A stretch of 64,000 nucleotides of DNA from Massilia aurea (GCF_024753205.1 NZ_JANUGZ010000005.1:451354-515353), one strand, 5' to 3'; shown: positions 32,687 through 42,078, counted from the first letter of the stretch. Numbers and translations: made by a program. The notes: generated from the sequence alone by a model not told the origin.

Positions 32687-33534
32687 TGGACCGCATCCTT
32701 CGGCGCTGCCTTGGCGCCACCCTTGGACCAGAACTTCCACCACGGCGCATCGCCGCGTGCGTTCGGATTCAGGAAATAGCTGTCCGGATAGTTCAGCGCG
32801 AACACACGCTGCGTATCGTCGCGCAGCAGCGGCATGCCGAGCTTGTCGTACGAGCGGATCATGATGAACAGTGCTTCTTCACGCGCCGGGGCGTCGGTGT
32901 AGTTGGTCACCGCATCCTGGGCACGATTGAGCGCCGCCAGGTACGAGCCGCGGCGGTAGTAATAGTTCGCCACGTGCACTTCGTACTGGGCCATCGCATT
33001 GATCAGATAGCTCATGCGCTCGGTCGCGTCGGCCGCGTACTTGCTGTTCGGGTACTTGTCGACCAGTGCTTTGAACGCCGCGAACGCTTCACGCGTTGCA
33101 CGCGGATCGCGCTCGGTCGGGTCCTGCGAGTACACGAAGCTGAAGAACCCGAGCTGATCGTTGAAATTGATCAGGCCACGCAGGTAGTACATGTAGTCGA
33201 CCTGGGGGTGGTTCGGGTGCAGCTTGATGAAGCGCTCGACCGCTGCCAGCGCTTGCGCCTGGTCAGCCGACTTGTAGTGGGCGTACGCCACTTCCATTTG
33301 CGCTTGTGTTGCGTACACGCCGAATGGGAAGTTGGTTTCGAGCCGGTTGAACAACGGGATTGCGGCTTCGTAGTGCCCACCTGCCATCTCTTCGCGCGCC
33401 TCAGCGTATAATTTCTCCGCCGACCAGTTTTTGGACTCGTCCTTGGCCTTTGGCAGCATACTGCATGCCGACAGACCGACGAGGGCGCAAGTAGCGACCA
33501 ACACAGACAATTTTTTTTGCATAGCTTTTTGCAA
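32683..33534 (-). CDS. bamD: Outer-membrane assembly lipoprotein BamD
   Basis: Essential lipoprotein of the Bam complex that folds outer-membrane beta-barrel proteins, 283 residues. The signal ends in a lipobox (ATCALVGLSAC), followed by five TPR-like repeats (KLYAEAREEMAGGHYEAAI, then FNRLETNFPFGVYA and so on). Signature stretches HPQVDYMYYLRGL and YPNSKYAADATERM match BamD. An ATG at 33522 (MQKKLSVL) is an equally possible start. The last codons and the stop lie in a REP-like repeat, so its C-terminal tail may have been changed by that insertion. It is divergent from rluD, the usual betaproteobacterial arrangement. Confidence 0.95.
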   Translation of the reverse strand: MQKAMQKKLSVLVATCALVGLSACSMLPKAKDESKNWSAEKLYAEAREEMAGGHYEAAIPLFNRLETNFPFGVYATQAQMEVAYAHYKSADQAQALAAVERFIKLHPNHPQVDYMYYLRGLINFNDQLGFFSFVYSQDPTERDPRATREAFAAFKALVDKYPNSKYAADATERMSYLINAMAQYEVHVANYYYRRGSYLAALNRAQDAVTNYTDAPAREEALFIMIRSYDKLGMPLLRDDTQRVFALNYPDSYFLNPNARGDAPWWKFWSKGGAKAAPKDAVQ

Positions 33535-33587
33535 GAAATGTTTTACCTAGATTCAACGAACGGCTGATTATAGCCGATGGGACTCAC

Positions 33588-34685
33588 GTGATATTAACTC
33601 CTGCGCCGAATCCGGCGGATTTACCGATTGACCCTGATTTTGACGATGAACTGGAGATCGGGTTCGTCCCGTTGCCAGGCACCGATCTGTCGCCCATTAC
33701 CCTGGCGCTGCAAGAGGAACACTGCGGCCAGCGCCTCGACAAGGTAGTGGCTGGCCTGGTGCCCCAGTTCTCGCGCAGCCGCTTGCAGCAATGGTTCGAA
33801 AGCGGCCACATCACGGTGGACGGTAAACCGGCCCGGGGCAAGGACACGGCCTATGGCGATGAAGCCATTGTCGTCGTCCCACAAGCTGCGCCTGAAGACA
33901 CGGCGTTCGCGCCGGAAGCGATGGATCTCACCATCGTGTACGAAGACGACGACATCATGGTCGTCAACAAGCCGGCGGGCCTCGTCGTGCACCCGGGTTC
34001 GGGCAACTGGACCGGCACGCTGCTCAACGGCCTGCTGCATCACTGCCCGCAACTGGTCGGCGTGCCGCGCGCCGGCATCGTCCACCGTCTCGACAAGGAT
34101 ACCAGTGGCCTGATGGTCGTCGGCAAGACGCTCGCCGCGCAAACCGATCTCGTGCGCCAGCTGCAGGCGCGCACCGTCAAGCGCGAATACTTTGCGCTGG
34201 TATGGGGCACGCCGCGCCTGTCGGGCACGATCGACAGCCCGATGGGGCGCGACGCAAAAGATCGCGTCAAGATGGCGGTCTCGAGCAGCCCGTTTGCCAA
34301 GCCGGCGATCACCCATTACGAGCGCGTCATTTCGGGCGAGCTCGATCGGCGTCCGGTCACGCTGGTGCGTTGCCGCCTGGAGACTGGCCGCACCCACCAG
34401 ATTCGCGTGCACATGCAGTCGCTGGGCTTTTCGCTCGTCGGCGATGCCGTCTATGGCAAGCGTCACCTGACGCCGGTGTTCCCGCGCCAGGCGCTGCAGG
34501 CGCGTCGCCTCGGCCTCGTGCATCCGGCCACCGGTGAGCAGTGCGAATGGACCGTGCCGCTGGCCGACGATTTCGCCGAGCTGATCGCGCGGGCAGGTAT
34601 CGAAGAGCCGGAACTGGGCGAGTTCGGCACGGCGATCGAGGCTGCCGCTGACGACGACAACGGCGTCGTCACTTACCGCGCATGA
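33588..34685 (+). CDS. rluD: 23S rRNA pseudouridine synthase D
   Basis: A 365-residue RluA-family pseudouridine synthase that modifies U1911, U1915 and U1917 of 23S rRNA helix 69. After an acidic N-terminal extension, an S4 RNA-binding domain covers residues about 40-105 (QRLDKVVAGLVPQFSRSRL), followed by the catalytic domain with Asp169 in IVHRLDKDTSGLMVVGK, and RTHQIRVHM later. The start is GTG at 33588. Its stop overlaps the pgeF start by four bases. The bamD-rluD-pgeF arrangement is conserved. Confidence 0.95.
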   Translation: MILTPAPNPADLPIDPDFDDELEIGFVPLPGTDLSPITLALQEEHCGQRLDKVVAGLVPQFSRSRLQQWFESGHITVDGKPARGKDTAYGDEAIVVVPQAAPEDTAFAPEAMDLTIVYEDDDIMVVNKPAGLVVHPGSGNWTGTLLNGLLHHCPQLVGVPRAGIVHRLDKDTSGLMVVGKTLAAQTDLVRQLQARTVKREYFALVWGTPRLSGTIDSPMGRDAKDRVKMAVSSSPFAKPAITHYERVISGELDRRPVTLVRCRLETGRTHQIRVHMQSLGFSLVGDAVYGKRHLTPVFPRQALQARRLGLVHPATGEQCEWTVPLADDFAELIARAGIEEPELGEFGTAIEAAADDDNGVVTYRA

Positions 34686-35467
34686 CCGCGCTGGACCGGT
34701 CGGCCTTGGTCTGGCCCGATTGGCCTGACTTGCCGGCAACCGTCGGCGCGCTGGCGACCAGCCGCGGTGGCGGCGTCTCGGTCGGTCCGTACGACGACGG
34801 CAAGGGTGGCGGGGGCCTGAATCTGGGCCTGCACGTGAACGACGCGCCAGACGCTGTCGCCGCCAACCGCGCCTTGCTGCAGGCCTGGCTGCCGGGCCGT
34901 CCGGCCTGGATCGCCCAGGTGCATGGCGCCGACGTTGTCGACGCCGGCACCGTGGGCGCCGACCAGCCGGTGCGCACGGGCGACGCCAGCATCGCCACGA
35001 TGCCTGGCGTCGTGTGCGCCATCCTGACTGCCGATTGCCTGCCGGTGCTGTTCGCCGATCTGGATGGCAAGGTGGTGGGCGCGGCGCACGCCGGCTGGCG
35101 CGGACTGGCCGGCGGCGTGCTGGGCGCCACCGTGCGCGCCATGCGTGCGGCCGGCGCGGGCGAGATCACAGCGTGGATGGGGCCGGCAATCGGTCCCGAT
35201 GCGTTCGAGGTTGGCGACGACGTAGTGGCGGCATTTGCCGCGGTGCTGCCGGGCGACGCAATACGTGCCTGCTTCTCTGCCTATCCGGGTCGTCCCGGTA
35301 AATACCTCGCTGACATGTTCACGCTGGCACGTTTGGCTCTGGCGCGTGACGGCGTCGAACGCGTGCATGGTGGCGGGCTGTGTACGGCCAGTGCGCCGGA
35401 GCGCTTTTATTCCTATCGCCGCGATGGCGTCACCGGCCGCCAGGCCAGCGTCATCTGGCTCAACTAG
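34682..35467 (+). CDS. pgeF: Peptidoglycan editing factor PgeF (YfiH/laccase-domain)
   Basis: A 261-residue Cu-oxidase_4 fold protein. In E. coli PgeF removes peptides in which L-Ala has been replaced by L-Ser or Gly in cell-wall precursors. The metal-site motifs are visible: VHGADV (His), ILTADCLPVLF (Cys) and GAAHAGWRGLAGGV (His). The C-terminal YSYRRDGVTGRQASVIWL is typical. It overlaps rluD by four bases (ATGA) and is translated with it. Confidence 0.94.
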   Translation: MTALDRSALVWPDWPDLPATVGALATSRGGGVSVGPYDDGKGGGGLNLGLHVNDAPDAVAANRALLQAWLPGRPAWIAQVHGADVVDAGTVGADQPVRTGDASIATMPGVVCAILTADCLPVLFADLDGKVVGAAHAGWRGLAGGVLGATVRAMRAAGAGEITAWMGPAIGPDAFEVGDDVVAAFAAVLPGDAIRACFSAYPGRPGKYLADMFTLARLALARDGVERVHGGGLCTASAPERFYSYRRDGVTGRQASVIWLN

Positions 35468-35491
35468 ATCCGGCGTGCGATGCGGTACGGC

Positions 35492-35737
35492 TCAGTCGCC
35501 GTCACCGCCGCCGTCATCCATGTCGTCAGCGGGCGACTCCCGCCGTGTACCGACCTGACGCCGTGGCTGCGGCTTTTGCCCGCGCTGCCGGCGCCGTTTC
35601 GCGCCAGTGATATAAAAAAGTATGGATAATGGCAGTGCGCAATAAAACGCGAACGTCATGATGCCGGCCACGACGGTCGGCTCGGTCGCCGCCATGAGCA
35701 CCACAACGTATATCCAGGCAATGGCAACGATCCACAT
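35492..35737 (-). CDS. Small two-helix membrane protein with basic tail, unknown function
   Basis: An 81-residue protein beginning MWIVAIAWIYVVVLMAA, with a second helix (GIMTFAFYCALPLSILFYI) and a hydrophilic tail that is first strongly basic (KRRRQRGQKPQPRRQ) then acidic (DDMDDGGGDGD). The start at 35737 is supported by AAGGAAC 6 bases upstream on the minus strand. It lies in the gap between pgeF and phaC and points away from phaC. No known family is recognised. Confidence 0.6.
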   Translation of the reverse strand: MWIVAIAWIYVVVLMAATEPTVVAGIMTFAFYCALPLSILFYITGAKRRRQRGQKPQPRRQVGTRRESPADDMDDGGGDGD

Positions 35738-35798
35738 GCAGTAGTTCCTTGTTGTAGTTCCTGGTTGAAGAGACGCGATTCTAACAACGGATGCCCAC

Positions 35799-37559
35799 AT
35801 GAACATGCCTGATCCACAAGCGCTTGCCGCTGCCTGGTTGTCCCAATGGTCCGACCCTGCCGCCTGGCAACCCTGGATGACGATGATGTCCACCATGCCA
35901 GCCATGCCTGCCATGCCAGCCCCGGGCGGCGCCAGTCCGCTGGCCGGCTTCCTGAAAGATGCCGGCGCCAGCATCGACACGGCACGCATGGAAGCGATCC
36001 GTGACGATTATCTCAAGAAAGCAACTCAGCTGTGGCAAGACGTCATGCTGGGCAAGACGCCCGAGCTGAGCGACCGGCGCTTCGCCGCAGCCGAATGGCG
36101 CGGCAATCCGCTGTCGGCGTTCTCGGCCGCCTCGTACCTGCTCAACGCCGAATGCATGATGGCCATGGCCGATGCGGTCGAGGTTGGCCCGCGCGAGCGC
36201 CAGAAGCTGCGCTTCTCGGTGCAGCAGATGATCGACGCCATGTCGCCGGCTAACTTCCTGGCCACGAATCCGGAAGCGCAGCAGCACATGATCGAGACCC
36301 AGGGTGAAAGCCTGACCAAGGGCTTGAGCAATATGCTGACCGACATGCAGAAGGGCCGCATTTCGCAATCCGACGAAACAGCCTTCGAAGTGGGCCGCAA
36401 TGTCGGCAATACGGCTGGCCAGGTCGTATTCGAAAACGATTTGTTCCAGCTGATCCAGTACACGCCGACCACGGCGAACGTGCACAGCGTGCCGCTGGTC
36501 ATGATCCCGCCGTGCATCAACAAGTTTTATATCCTCGACCTGCAGCCCGAGAATTCGCTGGTGCGCTACGTGGTGGAGCAGGGCCATACCGTGTTCATGG
36601 TCTCCTGGGGCAATCCGGATCGCAGCCAGTCGCACCTGCGCTGGGACGACTACGTCGAAGATGGCGCGATCCGCGCGCTCGACGTCGTCGCCGAAATTAC
36701 CGGGCAGGAGAAAGCGCACGTGTTCGGCTTCTGCGTCGGCGGCACCATCGCCGCCACCGCGTTGGCCGTGCTGGCGGCGCGTGGACGCCAGCCGGCCGCC
36801 AGCCTGTCGCTGCTGACGACGTTGCTGGACTTTTCGGATGCCGGCGTGCTCGAAGTATTCATCGACGAAACCCAGGTGGCGCTGCGTGAGCAGAAGCTCG
36901 CCGCTGGCGGCCTGATGCCGGGCCGCGACCTGGCGACGACGTTCTCGTCGCTGCGCCCGAACGACCTGGTCTGGAACTATGTCCAGCAGAATTACCTGAA
37001 GGGCAAGGAACCACCGGCCTTCGATCTGCTGTACTGGAATGCCGACAGCACCAATCTGCCGGGCCCGATGTTCTGCTGGTACTTGCGCAATATGTACCTG
37101 GAGAACAAGCTGAAGCAACCGGGCGCGCTGACGGTGTGCGGCGTGCCGATCAATCTGGGCGCCATCGACGCGCCGGTGTTCGTGTATGGCTCGAAAGAAG
37201 ACCATATCGTGCCGTGGACGGCGGCATTCGCCTCGATGCAGCTGCTCAATCCCGGCAACCCGAAAGCGAACCGCTTCGTGCTGGGTGCGTCGGGCCATAT
37301 CGCCGGCGTCATCAACCCGGCCTCGAAAAACAAGCGCAGTTACTGGGCCAACGACAAGGGCGGCAAGTCGCGGCCCAAGACGGATGCTGCCTGGTTCGAG
37401 AGTGCTGCAGAGCACAAAGGCAGTTGGTGGCCTGAGTGGGCAAAATTTCTGGCGGAGAACGGCGGCGCGCAAGTGCCGGCCCCAGCCGCCGCTGGGAGCA
37501 GCGACTATCCACCATCCGAGCCAGCGCCGGGGCGCTATGTGCAAGTCAGGGCCGACTAG
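35799..37559 (+). CDS. phaC: Class I polyhydroxyalkanoate synthase
   Basis: A 586-residue PHA synthase that polymerises (R)-3-hydroxyacyl-CoA into storage polyester on the granule surface. The catalytic triad is visible: Cys312 in the lipase-like box FGFCVGGT, Asp in YGSKEDHIVPW, and His in GASGHIAGVINP. The N-terminal region carries an odd MPAMPAMPAP run (about residues 33-42). The phrase PPCINKFYILDLQPENS is the class I signature. phaA and phaB are absent here; only the regulator phaR follows, 204 bases downstream. Confidence 0.96.
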   Translation: MNMPDPQALAAAWLSQWSDPAAWQPWMTMMSTMPAMPAMPAPGGASPLAGFLKDAGASIDTARMEAIRDDYLKKATQLWQDVMLGKTPELSDRRFAAAEWRGNPLSAFSAASYLLNAECMMAMADAVEVGPRERQKLRFSVQQMIDAMSPANFLATNPEAQQHMIETQGESLTKGLSNMLTDMQKGRISQSDETAFEVGRNVGNTAGQVVFENDLFQLIQYTPTTANVHSVPLVMIPPCINKFYILDLQPENSLVRYVVEQGHTVFMVSWGNPDRSQSHLRWDDYVEDGAIRALDVVAEITGQEKAHVFGFCVGGTIAATALAVLAARGRQPAASLSLLTTLLDFSDAGVLEVFIDETQVALREQKLAAGGLMPGRDLATTFSSLRPNDLVWNYVQQNYLKGKEPPAFDLLYWNADSTNLPGPMFCWYLRNMYLENKLKQPGALTVCGVPINLGAIDAPVFVYGSKEDHIVPWTAAFASMQLLNPGNPKANRFVLGASGHIAGVINPASKNKRSYWANDKGGKSRPKTDAAWFESAAEHKGSWWPEWAKFLAENGGAQVPAPAAAGSSDYPPSEPAPGRYVQVRAD

Positions 37560-37597
37560 CAGTCGATGCTACGTATTGACATAAAAGCCATACTTGT

Positions 37598-37636
37598 GAT
37601 GCATCTGGTAATTGCTGCAACCGCCACAATTGCATG
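37598..37636 (+). promoter_or_regulatory. Candidate PhaR-binding region upstream of phaR
   Basis: The phaC-phaR gap contains several TGC/GCA palindromes close together: GATGCATC (37598-37605), TTGCTGCAA (37612-37620) and TTGCATGG nearby. PhaR proteins bind TGC-rich, partly palindromic sites and often control their own gene. The link here is inferred from position and motif type only. Confidence 0.3.
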
Positions 37637-37763
37637 GTAAGGTGTCTGTTATCCCCCACGGTCGATCTGGCCGTGGGTCGGGTGGAGACGGGCCGGCCAC
37701 GCCGGCCAGAATAATCATAAGTGCGCGGCTCACGAAGCAGCGCCGCAGACCATGGAACCAGAG

Positions 37764-38330
37764 ATGAGCAGTGTGAAGAAGAGTGCAGAACGCCTGATCA
37801 AGAAATACCCGAACCGTCGCCTGTACGACACGCAGACCAGTTCCTACATCACGCTGTCGGACGTCAAGCAATTGGTGCTCGACGCCGACGATTTCACGGT
37901 GGTCGACGCCAAGAGCAGCGAAGACCTGACCCGCGCGATCCTGCTTCAGATCATTCTTGAAGAAGAAGCGAATGGCGTGCCGATGTTCTCGAGCTCGGTA
38001 CTCTCGCAAATCATCCGCTACTACGGCCACGCGATGCAGGGCATGATGGGTTCGTACCTGGAAAAGAACGTCCAGGCATTCACCGACATCCAGCACAAAT
38101 TCACCAGCAACGCCGCCGGCGCCATTGAGGGCAAGCCATTCAGCCCCGAGATGTGGACCCAGTTCATGAACGTCCAGGGTCCGATGATGCAGGGCATGAT
38201 GAACAACTATATCGACCAGAGCAAGAACCTGTTCATCCAGATGCAGGAACAGATGCAGAGTCAGAGCAAGGCGATGTTCGGTGTGTTTCCATTCCCGGGC
38301 ATGACGCCCCCGCCGACCGACAAGAAATAA
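37764..38330 (+). CDS. phaR: Polyhydroxyalkanoate synthesis regulator PhaR
   Basis: A 188-residue repressor that binds PHA granules and DNA, controlling phasin genes and itself. The N-terminal DNA/PHA-binding domain begins with the family hallmark ERLIKKYPNRRLYDTQTSSY. A second granule-associated domain follows (PMFSSSVLSQIIRYYGHAMQ), then a Met- and Gln-rich amphipathic tail (residues about 130-175). I chose ATG 37764 because MSSVKKSAERL aligns with the PhaR N terminus of Cupriavidus; an ATG at 37752 would add four residues. Its place after phaC fits PHA control. Confidence 0.95.
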   Translation: MSSVKKSAERLIKKYPNRRLYDTQTSSYITLSDVKQLVLDADDFTVVDAKSSEDLTRAILLQIILEEEANGVPMFSSSVLSQIIRYYGHAMQGMMGSYLEKNVQAFTDIQHKFTSNAAGAIEGKPFSPEMWTQFMNVQGPMMQGMMNNYIDQSKNLFIQMQEQMQSQSKAMFGVFPFPGMTPPPTDKK

Positions 38331-38417
38331 ACCACCCGGTATTGGGGCAGCAGGGCCTCACCTTCGAGGCCCGGTTCAGGTACAATCGCGGATTGCCCAA
38401 ACACTTTTCCGCTGCCC

Positions 38418-39866
38418 ATGACTGAACTTCGTCGTAGTCCTTCCGCCAACTCTAGCAGCCTGGCTGCCGCAGCCAAGGCGCCTGGCGTCATCATTCCGGC
38501 GCCCATGCCCGGCGTGATCGCGCCGAAGGTCGGCTTTGTCTCGCTTGGCTGCCCGAAAGCGCTGGTCGATTCTGAGCAGATCCTGACCCAGCTGCGCGCC
38601 GAAGGCTATCAAACCGCCAACTCGTATGACGGTGCGGACCTCGTGATCGTCAATACCTGTGGCTTCATCGACGCCGCCGTGCAGGAGTCGCTCGACGCCA
38701 TCGGCGAAGCGCTCGCCGAAAACGGCAAGGTGATCGTCACCGGCTGCCTGGGCGCCAAGAAGGACGCCGCGGGCGACGACATCATCACCAAGGTACACCC
38801 GAAGGTGCTGGCCGTGACCGGCCCGCATGCGCTGGCCGAGGTGATGGACTCGGTCCACCTGCACCTGCCGAAGCCGCACGATCCGTTCATCGACCTGGTG
38901 CCGGACCACGGCGTGAAACTCACGCCGAAGCACTACGCCTATCTGAAGATTTCCGAAGGCTGCAACCACCGCTGCAGCTTCTGCATCATCCCGTCGATGC
39001 GCGGCGATCTGGTCTCGCGCCGCATCGACGAAGTGCTGGTCGAAGCCGAGAACCTGTTCAAATCGGGCGTCAAGGAACTGCTCGTGATCTCGCAGGACAC
39101 CAGCGCCTACGGCGTGGACGTCAAGTTCCGCACCGGTTTCTGGAATGGCCGCCCGATCAAGACGCACATGACGCAGCTAGTCGAAGCGCTGGGCCAGCTC
39201 GCGCGCCAGTACGACGCCTGGGTGCGCCTGCATTACGTCTATCCATACCCGCACGTCGACCATGCGATCCCGTTCATGGGCGATGGCCACGTGCTGCCGT
39301 ACCTCGACATTCCGATGCAGCACGCGCATCCGGATGTCCTGAAGCGCATGAAGCGCCCGGCCAGCGGCGAGCGCAACCTCGAGCGCATCCTGAAATGGCG
39401 TTCGATGAACCCGGACCTGACGATCCGTTCGACCTTCATCGCTGGCTTCCCGGGCGAGACCGAGGCCGAGTTCGAGTATCTGCTCGACTTCCTGAAAGAA
39501 GCGCAGATCGATCGCCTGGGCTGCTTTGCCTATTCGCCGGTCGAAGGCGCAACGGCGAACCTGCTCGACAATCCGGTGCCGGAAGAAGTGCGTGAAGAGC
39601 GCCGCGCGCGCGTCATGCTGCTGCAAGAAGAGATCTCGGCCAAGCGCCTGCAGGCCAAGGTCGGCAAGACGCTGCGCGTGCTGATCGACGAAGTCGGCGC
39701 CCGCGAAGCGATCGGCCGTTCGAGCGCCGATGCGCCCGAGATCGACGGCGTCGTGCACATCAAGCGGCCACTCGTGCCAGGCAAGAGCAAACTGGTCGTC
39801 GGCCAGTTCGCCGATGTCGTCATCACGAAGGCTGATGCGCACGACCTGTGGGCTAACCCCGTCTAA
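38418..39866 (+). CDS. rimO: Ribosomal protein S12 methylthiotransferase RimO
   Basis: A 482-residue radical SAM enzyme that adds a methylthio group to Asp89 of ribosomal protein S12. The N-terminal UPF0004 domain has the three cluster cysteines (LGCPKALVDSE, VNTCGFID and TGCLGAKK). The radical SAM motif is CNHRCSFC, and a C-terminal TRAM domain follows (KVGKTLRVLIDE). An Ala/Pro-rich 35-residue N-terminal extension precedes the core. A -10-like TACAAT lies about 40 bases upstream. metC follows after 12 bases, so they may be co-transcribed. Confidence 0.96.
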   Translation: MTELRRSPSANSSSLAAAAKAPGVIIPAPMPGVIAPKVGFVSLGCPKALVDSEQILTQLRAEGYQTANSYDGADLVIVNTCGFIDAAVQESLDAIGEALAENGKVIVTGCLGAKKDAAGDDIITKVHPKVLAVTGPHALAEVMDSVHLHLPKPHDPFIDLVPDHGVKLTPKHYAYLKISEGCNHRCSFCIIPSMRGDLVSRRIDEVLVEAENLFKSGVKELLVISQDTSAYGVDVKFRTGFWNGRPIKTHMTQLVEALGQLARQYDAWVRLHYVYPYPHVDHAIPFMGDGHVLPYLDIPMQHAHPDVLKRMKRPASGERNLERILKWRSMNPDLTIRSTFIAGFPGETEAEFEYLLDFLKEAQIDRLGCFAYSPVEGATANLLDNPVPEEVREERRARVMLLQEEISAKRLQAKVGKTLRVLIDEVGAREAIGRSSADAPEIDGVVHIKRPLVPGKSKLVVGQFADVVITKADAHDLWANPV

Positions 39867-39878
39867 GCAGCTGAGCTC

Positions 39879-41039
39879 ATGAGCGCCAAGTCGATCCAGA
39901 CCACGCTGGTGCATAGCGACTATGTCGCGCCGGCGGGGTTCGATGCCTTCCCGCCGGCGACGCACCGCGCGTCGACCGTGCTGTTTGCGAATACGGCGGC
40001 AATGCGCGCGAGCCAGTGGAAAGACAAGACCGCCTATACCTACGGCTTGCACGGCACCCCGACCACGTTCACGCTCGAAGGCAAGCTGGCCGAGATCGAG
40101 GGCGGCAACCATTGCCTGCTCACGCCATCGGGCCTGGCGGCGATCGCGATGGTCGACTTTGCGCTGCTCAAAAGCGGCGACGATGTCCTGTTGCCCGAGA
40201 ACGTCTACAACCCGAACCGTGAACTGGGCCGCTGGCTGAGCGCCGATTTCGGCGTCACCGCGCGCTACTACGATCCGATGATCGGCGCCGGCATCGCCGC
40301 GCTGATCCAGCCGAACACCAAACTGCTGTGGGCCGAGGCGCCAGGCTCGGTGTCGATGGAAGTGCCCGACCTGCCGGCGCTGTGCGATGCAGCCCACAAG
40401 CGGCGCGTGCTCGTGGCGCTCGATAACACGTGGTCGGCGGGCCTGGCGCTGCGCGGGTTCGATCTTGGCGCCGACATCGTCATGCACGCGCTGACCAAGT
40501 ACCAGTCGGGCGGCGCCGACCTCTTGATGGGCGCCGTGATCACGCGCGACCGCGCGTTGAACGACCGGCTGGCGCTGGCGCACATGCGCCTGGGCCTGGG
40601 TGTGAGCCCCGACGATGCGTATCTCGTGCAGCGCGGTTTGCCGACGATGAAGATGCGCTTCGAGCGGCACGACGCCAGCGCGCGCGAACTGGCAGCCTGG
40701 TTCAAGGCGCGGCCCGAGATCGCAAAGGTGCTGCATCCGGCATTCGAGGATTGCCCGGGCCATGCGTTCTGGCAGCGCGATTTCACGGGGGCGGGCGGCT
40801 TGTTCTCGGTGGTGTTCGACGCACGCTTCGACGAAGCGCAGGTCGATCGCATGGTCGATGCGCTGACGCTGTTTGGCATCGGCTATAGCTGGGGCGGACC
40901 CAACAGCCTTGTGATGCCATATCGGATCAACAGCTTGCGGGATCGGTGGGAGGGCGGGGTACTGGTGCGCTTCAATGTGGGCCTGGAAGACCCTGCCGAC
41001 CTGATCGCCGATCTGGCCCAGGCCTTCGACGCGTTATGA
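39879..41039 (+). CDS. metC: Cystathionine beta-lyase
   Basis: A 386-residue PLP enzyme of the Cys/Met metabolism family, which cleaves cystathionine to homocysteine, pyruvate and ammonia. The Schiff-base Lys207 is in MHALTKYQSGGADLLMG. The phosphate-binding TPSGLAAIAM and the Tyr/Arg pair in YTYGLHGTPTTFTLEGKL are conserved. The C-terminal SWGGPNSLVMPY is typical of MetC rather than cystathionine gamma-synthase. It lies 12 bases after rimO and ends at a strong terminator. Confidence 0.93.
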   Translation: MSAKSIQTTLVHSDYVAPAGFDAFPPATHRASTVLFANTAAMRASQWKDKTAYTYGLHGTPTTFTLEGKLAEIEGGNHCLLTPSGLAAIAMVDFALLKSGDDVLLPENVYNPNRELGRWLSADFGVTARYYDPMIGAGIAALIQPNTKLLWAEAPGSVSMEVPDLPALCDAAHKRRVLVALDNTWSAGLALRGFDLGADIVMHALTKYQSGGADLLMGAVITRDRALNDRLALAHMRLGLGVSPDDAYLVQRGLPTMKMRFERHDASARELAAWFKARPEIAKVLHPAFEDCPGHAFWQRDFTGAGGLFSVVFDARFDEAQVDRMVDALTLFGIGYSWGGPNSLVMPYRINSLRDRWEGGVLVRFNVGLEDPADLIADLAQAFDAL

Positions 41040-41045
41040 CATGAA

Positions 41046-41072
41046 AAATGGGGCCGCTGGCCCCATTTCTTT
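41046..41072. terminator. Bidirectional terminator between metC and a membrane-protein gene
   Basis: AAATGGGGCC (41046-41055), loop GCT and GGCCCCATTT (41059-41068) form a perfect 10-bp stem. Pyrimidine/T-rich tails follow on both strands (TTTCTTT to the right, TTTTTC to the left), so it serves both convergent genes. It overlaps the stop codon of the minus-strand gene. Confidence 0.93.
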
Positions 41073-41433
41073 ACACCGGCATTGCGCGGTTGTTGTTCAA
41101 ATCAATGAAGCCGCGGATCAGGCGATAGGCTTTCCAGACCCATGCCACGGGCCAGACCACCCACGCGGCAGGAATGCCGATGATGGTGGCGAACAGCACC
41201 GCACCAACCGCCATCCACACCACGTACCACCAGAACGAGCGGATCATCCACGTGTGGTGCGTGTAGACCATCGTACCGGCCGTGTCCGGACGCTTCACGT
41301 AGTTGACGATCACCGGCACGATCGACAGCATGCCGAGCGAAAAGAAGAATGTCAGCGCGTGGATCACATACAGGATGCGCGCCCAGTGCTTGTTGTCTTC
41401 GACGCCTCGTTCCAGAATCAGTTCTTGCGACAT
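41071..41433 (-). CDS. Three-helix membrane protein, unknown function
   Basis: A 120-residue protein with an N-terminal cytoplasmic segment (MSQELILERGVEDNKHW), then three hydrophobic helices (ILYVIHALTFFFSLGMLSIV, SFWWYVVWMAVGAVLFATII, and AAWVVWPVAWVWKAYRLI). The layout resembles DUF4870-like small membrane proteins but I cannot assign a family. The start at 41433 has GAGGAGA just upstream; the longer frame has none. It ends in the shared bidirectional terminator. trxC starts on the same strand but further upstream. Confidence 0.7.
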   Translation of the reverse strand: MSQELILERGVEDNKHWARILYVIHALTFFFSLGMLSIVPVIVNYVKRPDTAGTMVYTHHTWMIRSFWWYVVWMAVGAVLFATIIGIPAAWVVWPVAWVWKAYRLIRGFIDLNNNRAMPV

Positions 41434-41508
41434 ACCGTCTCCTCGTGCGGGGACAACCCCCTTTGTTGCCATTGTAGCAGCACCATCAGCGGTCGCTATC
41501 GCGCCGCT

Positions 41509-41946
41509 TTACCCAGTGTGCTGGCGCACCCAGGCGGATAGGCGCATCGCATCCATCGCACCGGACTGGCGCGCGATTTCGCGGCCGCCCTTGAACAGCG
41601 CGAGTGTCGGGATGCTGCGGATCGCAAAGCGCGCCGATAGATCCTGCGCGCGCTCGGTGTCCACTTTCAACAGGCGTACGGCTGGCTCGAGTTGCCCGGC
41701 CGCCTGGGCATACGCTGGCGCCATCATCTTGCACGGGCCACACCATTCGGCCCAGAAGTCCACCAGTACGGGAATATCGTTGCGGCCGATGTGGCGCTCG
41801 AAACGCGCGCTGTCGACGTCCAGCGGACGCCCCGTGAACAGGGACTGCGTGCATTTGCCGCAGGTCGGCGCGTCCTGCAGGCGCGACTGTGGCATGCGGT
41901 TGACGGCGTCGCAGTGCGGGCAAACGATGTGGGTTGGTTCGGTCAT
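41509..41946 (-). CDS. trxC: Thioredoxin 2 (TrxC)
   Basis: A 145-residue thioredoxin with an N-terminal zinc-finger extension (CPHC and CGKC), the feature that separates TrxC from TrxA. The redox site is WCGPC in VLVDFWAEWCGPCKMM, and the cis-Pro loop is IRSIPTLALF. TrxC is a cytosolic disulfide reductase linked to oxidative stress and is OxyR-controlled in E. coli. Confidence 0.95.
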   Translation of the reverse strand: MTEPTHIVCPHCDAVNRMPQSRLQDAPTCGKCTQSLFTGRPLDVDSARFERHIGRNDIPVLVDFWAEWCGPCKMMAPAYAQAAGQLEPAVRLLKVDTERAQDLSARFAIRSIPTLALFKGGREIARQSGAMDAMRLSAWVRQHTG

Positions 41947-42078
41947 GCTGGCTTCCTCCGTTCGATACGATGTTCTTATTGTAAGCGGGGCCTGGTCTCG
42001 ACGTCGCCAGCGCTTCCATGCGCCGCCCGCTGCCTCCGCTCGCTAGAATGGTTGCAATAATACAAATGAGACGATCGT

